From MFD04580-c1 sp963702995 (GTDB lineage: Bacteria; Planctomycetota; Phycisphaerae; Tepidisphaerales; Tepidisphaeraceae), in the NCBI GenBank assembly GCA_963702995.1, contig OY969783.1, forward strand, positions 3,720,001-3,784,000: a stretch of 64,000 nucleotides of DNA. The letters run 5' to 3'. Below are positions 8,899 to 17,970 of the stretch, piece after piece. The translations under genes were made by a program, and so were the position numbers. Below the pieces are notes generated by a model, which saw only the letters and a list, made by a program, of their open reading frames with translations, searched no databases and was not told where the DNA came from. Positions within the stretch are counted from its first letter, which is position 1, and every line of letters begins with the position of its first letter.

Positions 8899-9060
8899 AT
8901 GGGCGACGCGAAAGGGAACATCAAGGCGGGCATCGATCATGCCGCCGACAAGGCCAAGGACGTTTCGGGCAAGGCGGTTGACAAGGCGAAAGACGCCGCC
9001 AAGAGCACCGGCAACACGATCAAGGACGCGGGCAAGAAGGTGAAGGAAGCGGGGAAGTAA
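8899..9060 (+). CDS. small LEA-like/amphipathic protein, 53 aa
   Basis: A 53-residue Lys/Ala/Asp-rich protein starting MGDAKGNIKAG, preceded by TAAGGGAGG (8884-8892). It is built of repeated 11-residue-like turns (DKAKDVSGKAVDKAKDAAKS) with no aromatic or Cys residues, typical of LEA-like or CsbD-like stress proteins that form amphipathic helices. It has its own intrinsic terminator 30 bases after the stop. Too short for usual gene-calling cut-offs, but the ribosome site, composition and terminator support it. Role in desiccation or osmotic stress is inference. Confidence 0.75.
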   Translation: MGDAKGNIKAGIDHAADKAKDVSGKAVDKAKDAAKSTGNTIKDAGKKVKEAGK

Positions 9061-9089
9061 CCGCTTTCCGAACCTCCCATCGCCACAAC

Positions 9090-9117
9090 GACCTCCGGTT
9101 CGCCCGGAGGTCTTTTT
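9090..9117 (+). terminator. intrinsic terminator after the LEA-like gene
   Basis: ACCTCCGG (9091-9098), loop, CCGGAGGT (9104-9111), followed by CTTTTTAA. A strong stem with a T tract on the plus strand. Confidence 0.85.
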
Positions 9118-9177
9118 AATGCGGGCCTCCCGGCGTGGCCGAGGCCCGTCTGATACCAGATGCAAGGTCGATGACTC

Positions 9178-11127
9178 ATGACGGTTTGGGACTTCATCGT
9201 CGGCCGCCGACTGGCGTCGAATGAGCAGCAGGGGCAGCGGATCGGCATTCTTTCGGGCCTCCCCGCGCTCGGGCTAGACGGGCTCTCGTCGTCGGCGTAC
9301 GGGCCCGAGGCGGCGCTGACAATCCTCGTCCCGCTCGGCGCCGCGGGCTTGGCATACATCGGCCCGCTGACCCTCGTGGTCCTCGGCCTGCTGACGCTGC
9401 TTTACCTCAGCTATCGCCAGACGATCGAGGCTTACCCGGTCAACGGCGGGTCATACACCGTCGCCAAGGAGAACCTCGGCACGTGGGCGGGCCTGCTGGC
9501 GGCCGCGGCGCTGATGATCGATTATGTTTTGAACGTCGCCGTAGGCATCTCCGCGGGCGTCGCGGCCCTGGCGTCGGCCGTCCCCAGCCTCCATGCCTGG
9601 ACGCTTACCCTCTGCCTGGGCATCCTCGCCGTCATTACACTCATCAACCTGCGCGGGACGGGCGAAGCGGGGATCGCTTTCGCGCTGCCCACCTACCTCT
9701 TTATCCTGTCGATGGCAATCGTGCTGGGCCTGGGCGTCTACAAGGCGGTCGCCGCCGGCGGACATCCCTCGCCGGTCACACCGCCGCCCCCCTTGCCCGC
9801 CGCGGCCGCCTCGGTCGGGGTCTGGCTGCTGCTTCGGTCATTCGCCAGCGGCTGCACCGCCATGACCGGCGTCGAGGCGGTCAGCAACGGGGTCGGGGCG
9901 TTCAAGGAGCCGGCGGTCAAGAACGCCCACCGCACGCTCACTGGCATCGTCATCATCCTCGCGCTGCTGCTCGGCGGCATCGCCTACCTGGCTCGCGCTT
10001 ACCACGTCGGCGCGATGAACCAGGAGACGCAGGCCGACTACCAGAGCGTCCTCTCCCAACTGACGGCGGCCATCGCCGGGCGCGGCTGGTTTTACCACGT
10101 GACGATCGCGAGCGTGCTTGCCGTCCTCTGTCTGTCGGCCAACACCAGTTTTGTCGGATTCCCTCGTCTCTGCCGGCTGATCGCAAAGGATGAGTTCCTT
10201 CCGCGCGGCTTCGCCGCTGTCGGCCGCCGGTTGGTCTACTCGGTCGGCGTCCTTTTCCTGGCCGGGGCGGCCGGGGTGCTGCTCGCCGTATTCAAGGGCA
10301 TCACCGACAAGCTGATCCCCCTGTTCGCCGTCGGGGCGTTCCTCGCCTTCACGCTTTCGCAGGCGGGCATGGTGATGCACTGGCGAAAGCAGTTGAAGGA
10401 GCCGTCCGCGCCGCCGGGCGGCGAGGGCGAGAAGAAGGGCGGCAAGCCCCCCGGCCGCGGTCAGGTTCGGATGAAGCTGTGGGTGAACGGCATCGGAGCG
10501 GCCGCCACGGCAACGGCGCTGGCGATCATCCTTGCCGCCAAGTTCGTGGAAGGCGCGTGGATCACCATCCTGACCATCCCGATCCTCCTGACGCTCTTCT
10601 GGCGGGTCCACAAGCATTACCGCGTGGTGGAGATGCAGGTCGTCTGCCCGGAGCCGCTGGAGCTGGAGACGAATGAGCCGCCGGTCGTGTTGGTCCCGAT
10701 GCGCCGGTGGGACAAGCCGACCAAGAAGTCGCTCCGTTTCGGCATGCACCTGTCGCGCGACGTGGTGGCCGTTCATCTGAGCAACCTCGAGGGGGACGCC
10801 GCCGAGGACGAGGCCGCCCGGGTGAAGAAGGATTGGGCCGAGAAGGTGGACCGCCCCGCCCACGACGCCAGGCTCCCCGCCCCGACACTGGAGTTCGCCC
10901 AGACGCCTTACCGCGAGTTCATCACGCCGCTGATGCGACAGATCGAGACCATCAAACGGCGCTGCCCCGGCCGCCAAGTGGCTGTGATCATCCCGGAGGT
11001 GGTGGAGAAGCACTGGTGGCTCGCCCTGCTCCACAGCCGCCGCGCGTCGCGGCTCCGCAACGCGCTGCGGAACCGGGAAGACGTCCATGTGGTGGTGATC
11101 GATCTGCCGTGGTTTGTGCAGGAGTAG
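9178..11127 (+). CDS. APC-family amino acid permease with cytoplasmic C-terminal domain
   Basis: A 649-residue membrane protein. The N-terminal part has the APC signature GLPALGLDGLSSSAYGPEA and about twelve hydrophobic segments spread over residues 35-480 (for example LAYIGPLTLVVLGLLTLL and AALMIDYVLNVAVGISAG). After a Pro/Gly/Lys-rich loop and the last two membrane segments, a soluble domain of about 150 residues follows (residues about 490-649), ending in a conserved-looking block VAVIIPEVVEKHWWLALLHS. This architecture matches the large APC permeases common in Actinobacteria and Planctomycetes; the substrate may be an amino acid or K+, and cannot be settled from sequence. No operon partner. 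Confidence 0.88.
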   Translation: MTVWDFIVGRRLASNEQQGQRIGILSGLPALGLDGLSSSAYGPEAALTILVPLGAAGLAYIGPLTLVVLGLLTLLYLSYRQTIEAYPVNGGSYTVAKENLGTWAGLLAAAALMIDYVLNVAVGISAGVAALASAVPSLHAWTLTLCLGILAVITLINLRGTGEAGIAFALPTYLFILSMAIVLGLGVYKAVAAGGHPSPVTPPPPLPAAAASVGVWLLLRSFASGCTAMTGVEAVSNGVGAFKEPAVKNAHRTLTGIVIILALLLGGIAYLARAYHVGAMNQETQADYQSVLSQLTAAIAGRGWFYHVTIASVLAVLCLSANTSFVGFPRLCRLIAKDEFLPRGFAAVGRRLVYSVGVLFLAGAAGVLLAVFKGITDKLIPLFAVGAFLAFTLSQAGMVMHWRKQLKEPSAPPGGEGEKKGGKPPGRGQVRMKLWVNGIGAAATATALAIILAAKFVEGAWITILTIPILLTLFWRVHKHYRVVEMQVVCPEPLELETNEPPVVLVPMRRWDKPTKKSLRFGMHLSRDVVAVHLSNLEGDAAEDEAARVKKDWAEKVDRPAHDARLPAPTLEFAQTPYREFITPLMRQIETIKRRCPGRQVAVIIPEVVEKHWWLALLHSRRASRLRNALRNREDVHVVVIDLPWFVQE

Positions 11128-11168
11128 TCGCCGATTTGCGTGCGTGCTAATGACTCGAGGCGATCGTC

Positions 11169-11582
11169 TCATCCCACATCAGTCCGGATCAGCTCGACAA
11201 AACCCGCGGGGTCGCTTGCCAGCCGAAACGCCCAATAGGCCACGAGCGCGATCGTTACCAGAAGGCTGGCCCCCAGTCGCCCCTCCAGCCATGCGACGGC
11301 CTCGACGAGCGATCGCCTCGGCCGATCCGGGAGCGCCCCGGCCAGAAGCAGGAGCAGGATCGCGGTGAGGAAGAACGGCGCCATCGCGTTCAGTCGCATC
11401 GCATGCTGAACGTGGCCGGTGACCCATGCGGCGCACGCTCGGGACAGCCCGCAGCCGGGGCAGGGGACGCCTGTCGCGTGAAGGAACGGGCAAGGCCACC
11501 CCGGAAGGCGCAACGCCGTCAGCGTGACCTGCGCGCCGCCGAGCAGGCCGAGCGTCAGCGCCCCCGTCCGCCGTCGCATCAT
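11169..11582 (-). CDS. DUF2752 membrane protein
   Basis: About 137 residues from the ATG at 11582 (or 11579). The longer frame reaching 11822 runs through a dispersed repeat and is not credible. The hallmark is PCPGCGLSRACAAW near residue 45: a CPxCGxxR motif typical of DUF2752, probably binding a metal or a thiol. It has about three to four hydrophobic segments (ALTLGLLGGAQVTLTAL, FFLTAILLLLLAGAL, LVTIALVAYWAF). DUF2752 proteins are small inner-membrane proteins of unknown function widespread in Planctomycetes and Bacteroidetes. A 113-base repeat separates it from serS. Confidence 0.85.
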   Translation of the reverse strand: MMRRRTGALTLGLLGGAQVTLTALRLPGWPCPFLHATGVPCPGCGLSRACAAWVTGHVQHAMRLNAMAPFFLTAILLLLLAGALPDRPRRSLVEAVAWLEGRLGASLLVTIALVAYWAFRLASDPAGFVELIRTDVG

Positions 11583-11671
11583 GGTAGCTAGGACCAGGAT
11601 GAACGGCCCTCTCGTCGGCGGCCCATTGTCGCCCGTCGAAGAAACCCGAGCGACGTTAGAAGACGCTTCGC

Positions 11672-11784
11672 AACGAGCCGCGCCCGTAAGGAAGCGGGGC
11701 CCGCCGGAGGCGGGCGTCAGCCGTTCGTCGAACAGATCAATCGCCGAGTGCGGCGACTGCCCGCCTCCTGACGGGCTCGGCTCG
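11672..11784. repeat. 113-base dispersed palindromic repeat, copy 1
   Basis: Begins AACGAGCCGCGCCCGT and ends CGGGCTCGGCTCG, with GCGGGGCCCGCC inside and outer arms that pair. The same-orientation copy at 22698-22810 matches over its whole length. Confidence 0.85.
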
Positions 11785-11818
11785 TTTTTTATCCCTTCAA
11801 CAGAAGCGTCCATTGGCC

Positions 11819-13150
11819 TCACTTCACCGGCTCGATCCGCTCCCGCCCGCCCATGTACTTCCGCAGCGCCTCAGGGATCGACACGCTTCCGTCGGCGTTC
11901 TGGTAGTTCTCCAGGATCGGGATCAGGATGCGCGGGCTCGCGACGACGGTGTTGTTCAGCGTGTGGCAGAACCGTGTCTTGCCGTCCTTGTCCTTGTACC
12001 GGAGGTTCAGCCGCCGCGCCTGGAACTCGTACAGCCGGCTGGCGGAGTGCGTCTCCCCATAGCCGCTCTCCGGCTGCCCCGCCTGCATGCGGCCGGGCAT
12101 CCACGTCTCGACATCGAACATCGCCGCGTTCTTCACGCCGATGTCCCCCGTGCAGCACTGGATCACCCGGTACGGCAACCCCAGGCGCTGGAGCAGTTCC
12201 TCGCTGTAGCCGAGCATCTTGAGCATGCCAGCGCTTGGATTCCTCCACGTCGTTCCGGCAGACGACGACCTGCTCGCACTTGTCGAACTGGTGGACGCGG
12301 TAAAGCCCGGCGGTGTCTTTACCGTAGGTGCCGGCCTCGCGGCGGAAGCAGGTGCTGACGGCCGCCAGCTTCAGGGGGAGGTCGGCCTCGGTGAGAGCGA
12401 TCTCGTCCTTCTCGGGCATGAGGTACGCCGTCAGGCCGACCTCCGCCGTGCCGGTGAGGAAGCGGATGTCCTCCCCCGCCTCATCGACCTCGCCGACCCG
12501 GTAGGCCTGCTCGCGGCCGGCGGGGAAGAAGCCCGTCCCGCGCATCCCCGCCTCGCGCACCATCACCGGCACGATCAGGCTCGTGAAGCCTTTCTCCAGC
12601 GTCATCAGATCGAGCGCAAGCGCAGCACGGCGTGGTGCAGGTCGGCCCCCGCTCCTTTGAGAAAGTACGACCGCGACCCCGCCAGACGGACGCCCGCTTT
12701 GAAGTCGAGGATCCCCAGCGCCTCGCCCAGTTCGATGTGTGTCTTGGGTTTGAAGTCGAACGCACGGGGCGTCCCCCACTTGCGGGCGACGACGTTGTCC
12801 GACGCGTCCTTGCCTGCCGGCACGTCCGCATCCGGCGGCTGCGGCACCTGGAGGAGCATGAGCTCGCGCTGGGCGGCCGACTCGCCGGCGCGCTCCTCGG
12901 CCTCTTTCATGCGGGCTTTCAGTTCGCCCATGGCGGCGACGGCCGCCTTCTTGGCCTGCGGGTCCTTGAGGGCCGCGACTTCCTTCCCCTTTACATTCTG
13001 CTCCGCCCGAAGCCGCTCGAACTCCCCCTGGCTGGCGCGCCACTGTTCGTCGAGGGCGAGGATCGAATCGATATCCGCCTTTACGTTCTTAAGCTCGGCG
13101 CCGCGCCGATACTTCGCCGGATCTTCCCGCAAATCCTTCAGATCGATCAT
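11819..13150 (-). CDS. serS: seryl-tRNA synthetase (two compensating frameshifts)
   Basis: Class II aminoacyl-tRNA synthetase charging tRNA-Ser. It starts MIDLKDLREDPAKYR; residues about 30-105 form the tRNA-binding coiled-coil arm, followed by the catalytic core. One base is missing near 12620 (HHAVLRL then ALDLMTLEKGFT) and one extra base sits near 12219 (ESKRWHAQ then MLGYSEELLQRL); correcting both gives about 443 residues in one frame. Class II motif 2 is visible as STCFRREAGTYGKDTAGLYR and motif 3 lies near ETHSASRLYEFQARRLNLRY. As serS is essential and there is no second copy here, the breaks are most likely consensus errors. Confidence 0.93.
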
Positions 13151-13382
13151 GTTACCGTCCTTGTCCCGGCGACTCCTTCAATAGAGCGATTCGATTGCCG
13201 CCGCCGCCGTGGTTTTAACAAAACCGAAGGGCCGGGGACAGACGGCGTCCTTCGGCACGAGCCGGCGGGGTCGAGTTATCGGATGTTGAGAACGGAGCGA
13301 ATGTTCGCCGGTTCTGTGGGGATTTCTATGCTGGCGGCGGCCCGATGGTCGGGCCAAGGTACTTTGTGGAAAGGAGTGCCCT

Positions 13383-13529
13383 ATGGCTCGCATGAGTCGC
13401 CGCGGTACGTCGAAGCGCCGCACGAGCGTCCCGCGGAGTAGCGGTGGAACGTTCTCGCAGATGTTCGTCAAACTTTCGGGCGCCAGCGCCAGCCTCGATC
13501 AGGCCCGCCGCCGCGTCCGCCGCAAATAG
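13383..13529 (+). CDS. small basic protein, 48 aa
   Basis: A 48-residue protein with about a quarter Arg/Lys, starting MARMSRRGTSKRRTS and ending ARRRVRRK. The start follows a near-perfect ribosome site GGAAAGGAG (13369-13377), and a 7-bp hairpin GGCCCGA/TCGGGCC lies at 13339-13355 just upstream. The composition suggests RNA or DNA binding. It sits divergent to serS and converges on rpsG. It resembles no ribosomal protein I can name; a lineage-specific nucleic-acid-binding protein is the best guess. Confidence 0.65.
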   Translation: MARMSRRGTSKRRTSVPRSSGGTFSQMFVKLSGASASLDQARRRVRRK

Positions 13530-13650
13530 AGTGCGTCCGTGCCGCCCTCGCACGACGCCGAGCCCAGCCTGATCTATCCCGCATCTCTTGGCGAGGAGCG
13601 GTAGGTTGAGGCCGACAGCTCATCGACTCGTTGATTAGGAGGAGCCGCGC

Positions 13651-13689
13651 GGAAAGACCGACAGCCGGCACTTGCGGGCCGGCTGTCGG
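13651..13689 (-). terminator. intrinsic terminator after rpsG
   Basis: CCGACAGCCGGC (13658-13669) pairs with GCCGGCTGTCGG (13678-13689) across an 8-base loop; on the minus strand the stem is followed by TCTTTCC. It could also act on the plus-strand small gene. Confidence 0.7.
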
Positions 13690-13724
13690 GTGAGCTCTTG
13701 AAGATCGGATCGAGCCGAAGCGGA

Positions 13725-14201
13725 TTACCACGCGAAGTGGGCGAAGGCCTTATTCGCGTCGGCCATGCGGTGGGTTTGCTCGCGGGTATTCATGGCCTTG
13801 CCTTCCTTCTTGTAGGCTGCCATCAGCTCGTCGGCGAGGCGGTCGGCCATGGGGCGGCCGCCGGATTCGCGGCACGCGGCCAGGAGCCAGCGGAAGGCCA
13901 AGCTCTGCTGGCGGCGCTTGTTCACCTGCATCGGGACCTGGTAGTTCGCCCCACCCACGCGGCGGCTGCGGACTTCGACGTATGGCTTGATGTTGTTGAT
14001 CGCCGTCTCGAACAGCTCCAGCGGCGGAACGTCCTTCATCTTCTTCGTCACGCTCTCCATCGCGCCGTAGAAGACCTTCTGAGCGACCGTCTTCTTGCCG
14101 TCCCACATCAGACAGTTGATGAACTTGCTGACCAGCTTGCTGTTGAAGCGGGGATCGGGCTTCAACATCTCTTCGCTGGACGTGAACTTCTTATAAGCCA
14201 T
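13725..14201 (-). CDS. rpsG: 30S ribosomal protein S7
   Basis: Assembles early on the 3' domain of 16S rRNA and lines the E/P site. The ATG at 14201 (MAYKKFTSSEEM) is chosen; an in-frame upstream start would add an implausible extension. 158 residues, normal length. Motifs include FINCLMWDGKKTVAQKVFYG, the RRVGGANYQVPMQV hairpin and the C-terminal MADANKAFAHFAW. It follows rpsL with a 186-base gap, longer than in the usual str operon, and a terminator stands right after it, so fusA and tuf are not linked. Confidence 0.97.
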   Translation of the reverse strand: MAYKKFTSSEEMLKPDPRFNSKLVSKFINCLMWDGKKTVAQKVFYGAMESVTKKMKDVPPLELFETAINNIKPYVEVRSRRVGGANYQVPMQVNKRRQQSLAFRWLLAACRESGGRPMADRLADELMAAYKKEGKAMNTREQTHRMADANKAFAHFAW

Positions 14202-14387
14202 CGGAACCAAGCTCCGTTTCCTGAAAGGGTGTTCTCCCCGCCCCACCGCGACATCAGCCGCCAGCGGGAACGGGAATACTCCGGAATGAAATTAGGTCGA
14301 GATCAGACGCGGTTTAAGGTCGGCGGGCGCCATGCCTTCCATTCAGCATTCAGAATTCGCATTCCGCCTTCAGCATTTCCACAACGC

Positions 14388-14759
14388 TTACTTCCCGCGC
14401 TTCGCGCCATACTTGCTGCGGCTGCGCTTGCGGCCTTCGACGCCGAGGGCGTCGAGCGTGCCGCGGACGATGTGGTAGCGAACGCCGGGCAGATCGCGGA
14501 CGCGCCCGCCGCGGACGAGCACGATGCTGTGTTCCTGCAAGTTGTGCTCCTCGCCAGGGATATAGGCGGTCACTTCCTTGCCGTTGCTCAGGCGGACGCG
14601 GGCGATCTTCCGAAGGGCCGAGTTGGGCTTCTTCGGGGTCATGGTCTTCACCTGGAGGCAGACGCCGCGCTTCTGCGGGCAGGCGACCAGGTCCTTGACC
14701 TTGTTGATGCGCGGCAGGGCGCGCCGCGGCTTCTTGATCAGCTGGTTAATCGTGGGCAT
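14388..14759 (-). CDS. rpsL: 30S ribosomal protein S12
   Basis: Decoding-centre protein, 123 residues from MPTINQLIKKPRR. The loop TPKKPNSALRK carries the usual Lys43. The second loop reads RGGRVRDLPGVRYH: Arg88 stands where E. coli and most bacteria have Lys. That exchange is a known streptomycin-resistance change in other bacteria. Upstream sequence to about 15095 is open in this frame but is not coding. It heads the rpsL-rpsG pair on the minus strand. Confidence 0.98.
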   Translation of the reverse strand: MPTINQLIKKPRRALPRINKVKDLVACPQKRGVCLQVKTMTPKKPNSALRKIARVRLSNGKEVTAYIPGEEHNLQEHSIVLVRGGRVRDLPGVRYHIVRGTLDALGVEGRKRSRSKYGAKRGK

Positions 14760-15109
14760 ATGGCTCTGACTCAGTAGACGCTGGGCTGTTTCGCTCCACC
14801 CGGCCGCGTTCGGGCGACGGCGCTGCATCCGGCCGACCTCGGCCGACGACGCTGCCGCCTCGAAATCGAAAGCGGGGCAGTATAAAGACGCAAGGCCCCC
14901 GTGGCAAGCGAACCGTCGCGGATTTGCAAAGGCAAGCGGCGTCCTCGGCCGCTCGACGCAAAGGACCGACGAGGACATCGGCGTTCGCGGCCGATAAACG
15001 CCCCGGAGCCTATCCTGTATCATTTGAAGGCGGGAGGGATTGTCCTTCCCCGCTTCCGATCGCACTGCCACACCGCTCGGCATTGCCAGACCCATCGAAG
15101 GAGCCTCCG
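14760..15109. other. 350-base intergenic region between rpsL and gpx
   Basis: Divergent promoter region for rpsL (minus) and the peroxidase (plus). It contains a degenerate half of the 7641-7720 hairpin family (about 14935-15000). No gene is seen. Confidence 0.5.
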
Positions 15110-15763
15110 ATGAATCGCTCGATCCGCACGCACTTGCTGTCGCTCGCCCTTGTCGGAACCGCGGCCTGCTCGTCGGTCGCTTTCGCCGCCCAACCCAAGG
15201 GAGTAGACGTTGTGAAGGAACCGACCGCCAAGCCCGCCGAAACCAAAGATGCGGCCGCCCCCGCCAGCCCCCTCGACTTTCAGGTGAAGACGATCGACGG
15301 CAAGGACCAGAAGCTGTCCGAATACAAGGGGAAAGTGGTCATGCTCGTCAATGTGGCCAGCAAGTGCGGCAACACCCCCCAGTACAAGCCGCTCGAAGCC
15401 CTGTATGAGAAGTACAAGGATCAGGGCCTGGTGGTCCTCGGCTTCCCCGCCAACGAATTCGGCCATCAGGAGCCCGGGACCGATTCGGAGATCAAGACGT
15501 TCTGCACCGGCAAATACGACGTCACCTTCCCCATGATGAGCAAGATCGTCGTGAAGGGCGAAGGCATCCACCCGCTCTATCAGTTCCTGACCGACAAGAA
15601 GACGGCCGGTGACTTCGCCGGCGACATCCAGTGGAACTTCCAGAAGTTCCTCGTGGACCGCAACGGCAACGTGATCGCCCGCTTCGCCCCCAAGACCCAG
15701 CCCGACGACGCGAAGGTCGTCGAAGAAATTGAGAAGGCGATTAAGGCCCAGCCGGCGAAGTAA
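15110..15763 (+). CDS. exported glutathione peroxidase family protein
   Basis: Thiol peroxidase reducing hydrogen or lipid peroxides. The ATG at 15110 follows GAAGGAG. The N-terminus is a signal peptide (MNRSIRTHLLSLALVGTAAC ... AFAAQ), with a Cys at position 20 that could instead be a lipobox. After an Ala/Pro/Lys-rich linker, the GPx fold from about residue 50 has the active-site Cys in NVASKCGNTPQYKPLEALY, the Gln-loop FPANEFGHQEPG and the Trp motif WNFQKFLVDRNG; the Cys replaces selenocysteine, as usual in bacteria. 217 residues. It is monocistronic with a terminator. Export to the periplasm or outer envelope is inferred. Confidence 0.93.
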   Translation: MNRSIRTHLLSLALVGTAACSSVAFAAQPKGVDVVKEPTAKPAETKDAAAPASPLDFQVKTIDGKDQKLSEYKGKVVMLVNVASKCGNTPQYKPLEALYEKYKDQGLVVLGFPANEFGHQEPGTDSEIKTFCTGKYDVTFPMMSKIVVKGEGIHPLYQFLTDKKTAGDFAGDIQWNFQKFLVDRNGNVIARFAPKTQPDDAKVVEEIEKAIKAQPAK

Positions 15764-15796
15764 GTCGGCTCCGGACGCATTCTAATCAACCACGCC

Positions 15797-15828
15797 GACC
15801 CGCCCGCAAAAACGGGGCGGGTCTTTTT
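15797..15828 (+). terminator. intrinsic terminator after gpx
   Basis: GACCCGCCC, an 8-base loop, GGGGCGGGTC, then TTTTT. Confidence 0.85.
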
Positions 15829-16003
15829 GCGCACCCGCCGTCTCGCAGGGCATGCTTGTCGATAGGGCATGCGGGTCGATTGTCTCCTCTGGCCCGTTCG
15901 ACTACGCTCGCCTGGCAGACCACAACGATGCCGGTCCACCAGCCCGCGCGGACGCCATCCGGTTCGCGACATCAGCCGGCGCGCTTCGAAAGGGCGCCCT
16001 TCC

Positions 16004-17776
16004 ATGCACACCGTCGTTCACGTCACCCATGAAGCCGTGCAGAAGATCGGCGGCATTGGCGCCGTGTTGCAGGGCCTGTTGACGAGTCGAGTTTATCTCG
16101 AGAAGGCGACACGCAACATTCTTGTCGGCCCCTTCTGGCCCAGCGACGAGCGCGGCGAGCAGCGGCTGGGGCCGATGGGCGAGGTCCTCTACAGCAGCCT
16201 TGACTCGCTCGCCCGCTCGCCGCTCACGCCGCGGTTCCGGGAGATCGAGCAGGCGTTCGATGTCGGGATCGTCTACGGCCGCCGAAGGTTCGTGGACGCC
16301 GAGACCGGGGTCGCCAGCTCCAACGAGATCCTTCTGTTCGACGTGAGCCGCTTCGACGCGAAGAAGATCGGCGCGTTCAAGTTCGAGCTCTGGGAGAAGT
16401 TCGGGGTCGAGAGCGGCCGCTACGAGCACATCTGGGATTTCGAGCAGTACATGCGGCTCGCCCAGCCGACCCTCGCGGCCCTGCACGCCCTGGGCGCGAC
16501 GGCCGGCAACGAAGCGTGCGTGATCCTCGCCCACGAATACATGGGGATGCCGACGGCGCTGGCGGCGGTCCTGGAAGGCGAGCGCAGAAACTTCCGCACG
16601 ATCTTCCACGCGCACGAGTGCGCGACCATGCGAACGATCGTGGAAGGCCACCCCGGCCATGACACGATGTTCTACAACGTGATGCGGGCGGCCATGGCCC
16701 GGGGGCGCTTCGTTGACGACGTCTTCGGCGACCAGAGCGGCTTCTACAAACACTCGCTCGTCAAGGCGTCCCGATTCCTCGACGGGATCTTCGCCGTGGG
16801 CGATTACACCCTGCAGGAGATCCGCTTCCTCGGCCCCGACTTTGTTCATGTGGACGCACAAGTCGCTTACAACGGCGTGCCGCACTGGAAGATCACCCTG
16901 GACGAGAAGATGGCCAGCCGCAACAAGCTGCGCGGCTATTGCAAGGCGCTGCTGAAGTACGAGCCGGATTTCGTCTTCACCCACGTCACGCGGCTGGTCC
17001 CCAGCAAGGGGCTGTGGCGCGACCTGCGCGTGCTGGAGCACGTCGAGACGCTGCTCCGGGAACGGAACGAGACGGCCGTCCTGTTCACACTGAGCACCGA
17101 GGCCCCGCCGCGCCGCGGCGACGACATTCGCCAGATGGAGCGGTCGCACAGGTGGCCGGTGGCGCACCGCGAGGGGCCGCCGGACCTGTCCGCCGGAGAG
17201 GCCGCGTACTACCAGGGCGTCCAGGAGTTCAACGCGCAGTCGCGGAACGTGAAGGTGGTCTTCGTCAACCAGTTCGGCTGGGACCGCGAACGCTGCGGCG
17301 ACCGCATGCCGGCCACCATGGAATTCATGGACATCCGCAAGGGGTCCGATGTCGAGTTCGGCCAGAGCATCTATGAGCCGTTTGGGATCGCCCAGATCGA
17401 ACCGATCAGCTTCGGCGGGCTCTGCGTCTTTACCAACGTCTGCGGCTGCGCGGGCTTCGTCGAGAAAGCCGCGGGCGGCAAGACCCCCAATGCCATCGTC
17501 GCCGACTACACCGATCTTGCCGACAAAAGCCTCCCAGAGGCCCAGTTGATGACCCTCGGCCAGCCGGAGCGCGATTCGCTGGAGCACGAGGTAGGGAAGC
17601 GGGTGGCGGCCGTGATCGTGGAGCGCCTGCCCCGATCCGCGGGCGAGCTCGAAGCGGCTCTGGAGCGGGGTTACGCCCTGGCCGAGAAGATGAGCTGGGA
17701 CGTTGTCGCCCGCGACTATATCCTCCCCGGCCTGGCCCGCGCCGCAAAGGCGAGCCGCCTGATGCAGATCGCGTAG
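16004..17776 (+). CDS. glycogen synthase-like glycosyltransferase
   Basis: A 590-residue GT-B glycosyltransferase, probably making or extending an alpha-glucan. The start ATG at 16004 (MHTVVHVTHEAVQKIGGIGA) places the N-terminal KIGGIGAVLQGL, a variant of the KxGGL nucleotide-sugar loop of starch/glycogen synthases, at residue 14. The first domain includes ILAHEYMGMPTALAA and FHAHECATMRTIVEGHPGHD. The second domain starts near FTHVTRLVPSKGLWRD and contains the acceptor/donor motif SIYEPFGIAQIEPISFGGL, an E-x7-E pair. It is longer than GlgA (about 480) because of insertions. It stands alone, with no branching enzyme or phosphorylase nearby. The exact product is uncertain. Confidence 0.8.
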   Translation: MHTVVHVTHEAVQKIGGIGAVLQGLLTSRVYLEKATRNILVGPFWPSDERGEQRLGPMGEVLYSSLDSLARSPLTPRFREIEQAFDVGIVYGRRRFVDAETGVASSNEILLFDVSRFDAKKIGAFKFELWEKFGVESGRYEHIWDFEQYMRLAQPTLAALHALGATAGNEACVILAHEYMGMPTALAAVLEGERRNFRTIFHAHECATMRTIVEGHPGHDTMFYNVMRAAMARGRFVDDVFGDQSGFYKHSLVKASRFLDGIFAVGDYTLQEIRFLGPDFVHVDAQVAYNGVPHWKITLDEKMASRNKLRGYCKALLKYEPDFVFTHVTRLVPSKGLWRDLRVLEHVETLLRERNETAVLFTLSTEAPPRRGDDIRQMERSHRWPVAHREGPPDLSAGEAAYYQGVQEFNAQSRNVKVVFVNQFGWDRERCGDRMPATMEFMDIRKGSDVEFGQSIYEPFGIAQIEPISFGGLCVFTNVCGCAGFVEKAAGGKTPNAIVADYTDLADKSLPEAQLMTLGQPERDSLEHEVGKRVAAVIVERLPRSAGELEAALERGYALAEKMSWDVVARDYILPGLARAAKASRLMQIA

Positions 17777-17970
17777 CGGTGCGGTGGGTTCCCCGCTTGC
17801 GTTCACATCTAATGAATTAAAGGATCACTCGTCATATACTTAGGCACGGGTGTCCGACGCCGGATTAAGCGGACGAGGGCTTGGTCGCCGCGGCGTTCAC
17901 CCGACCTTTCCTGACACGGTCCCGGCATCTCGGCATTCCCCGAACCGATGTGCCCGCAGAGGGTTACGAA

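Noticed and set aside
11583..11822. N-terminal extension of the DUF2752 gene
   Set aside because: It is translated from the 113-base repeat; the start at 11582/11579 fits the family.
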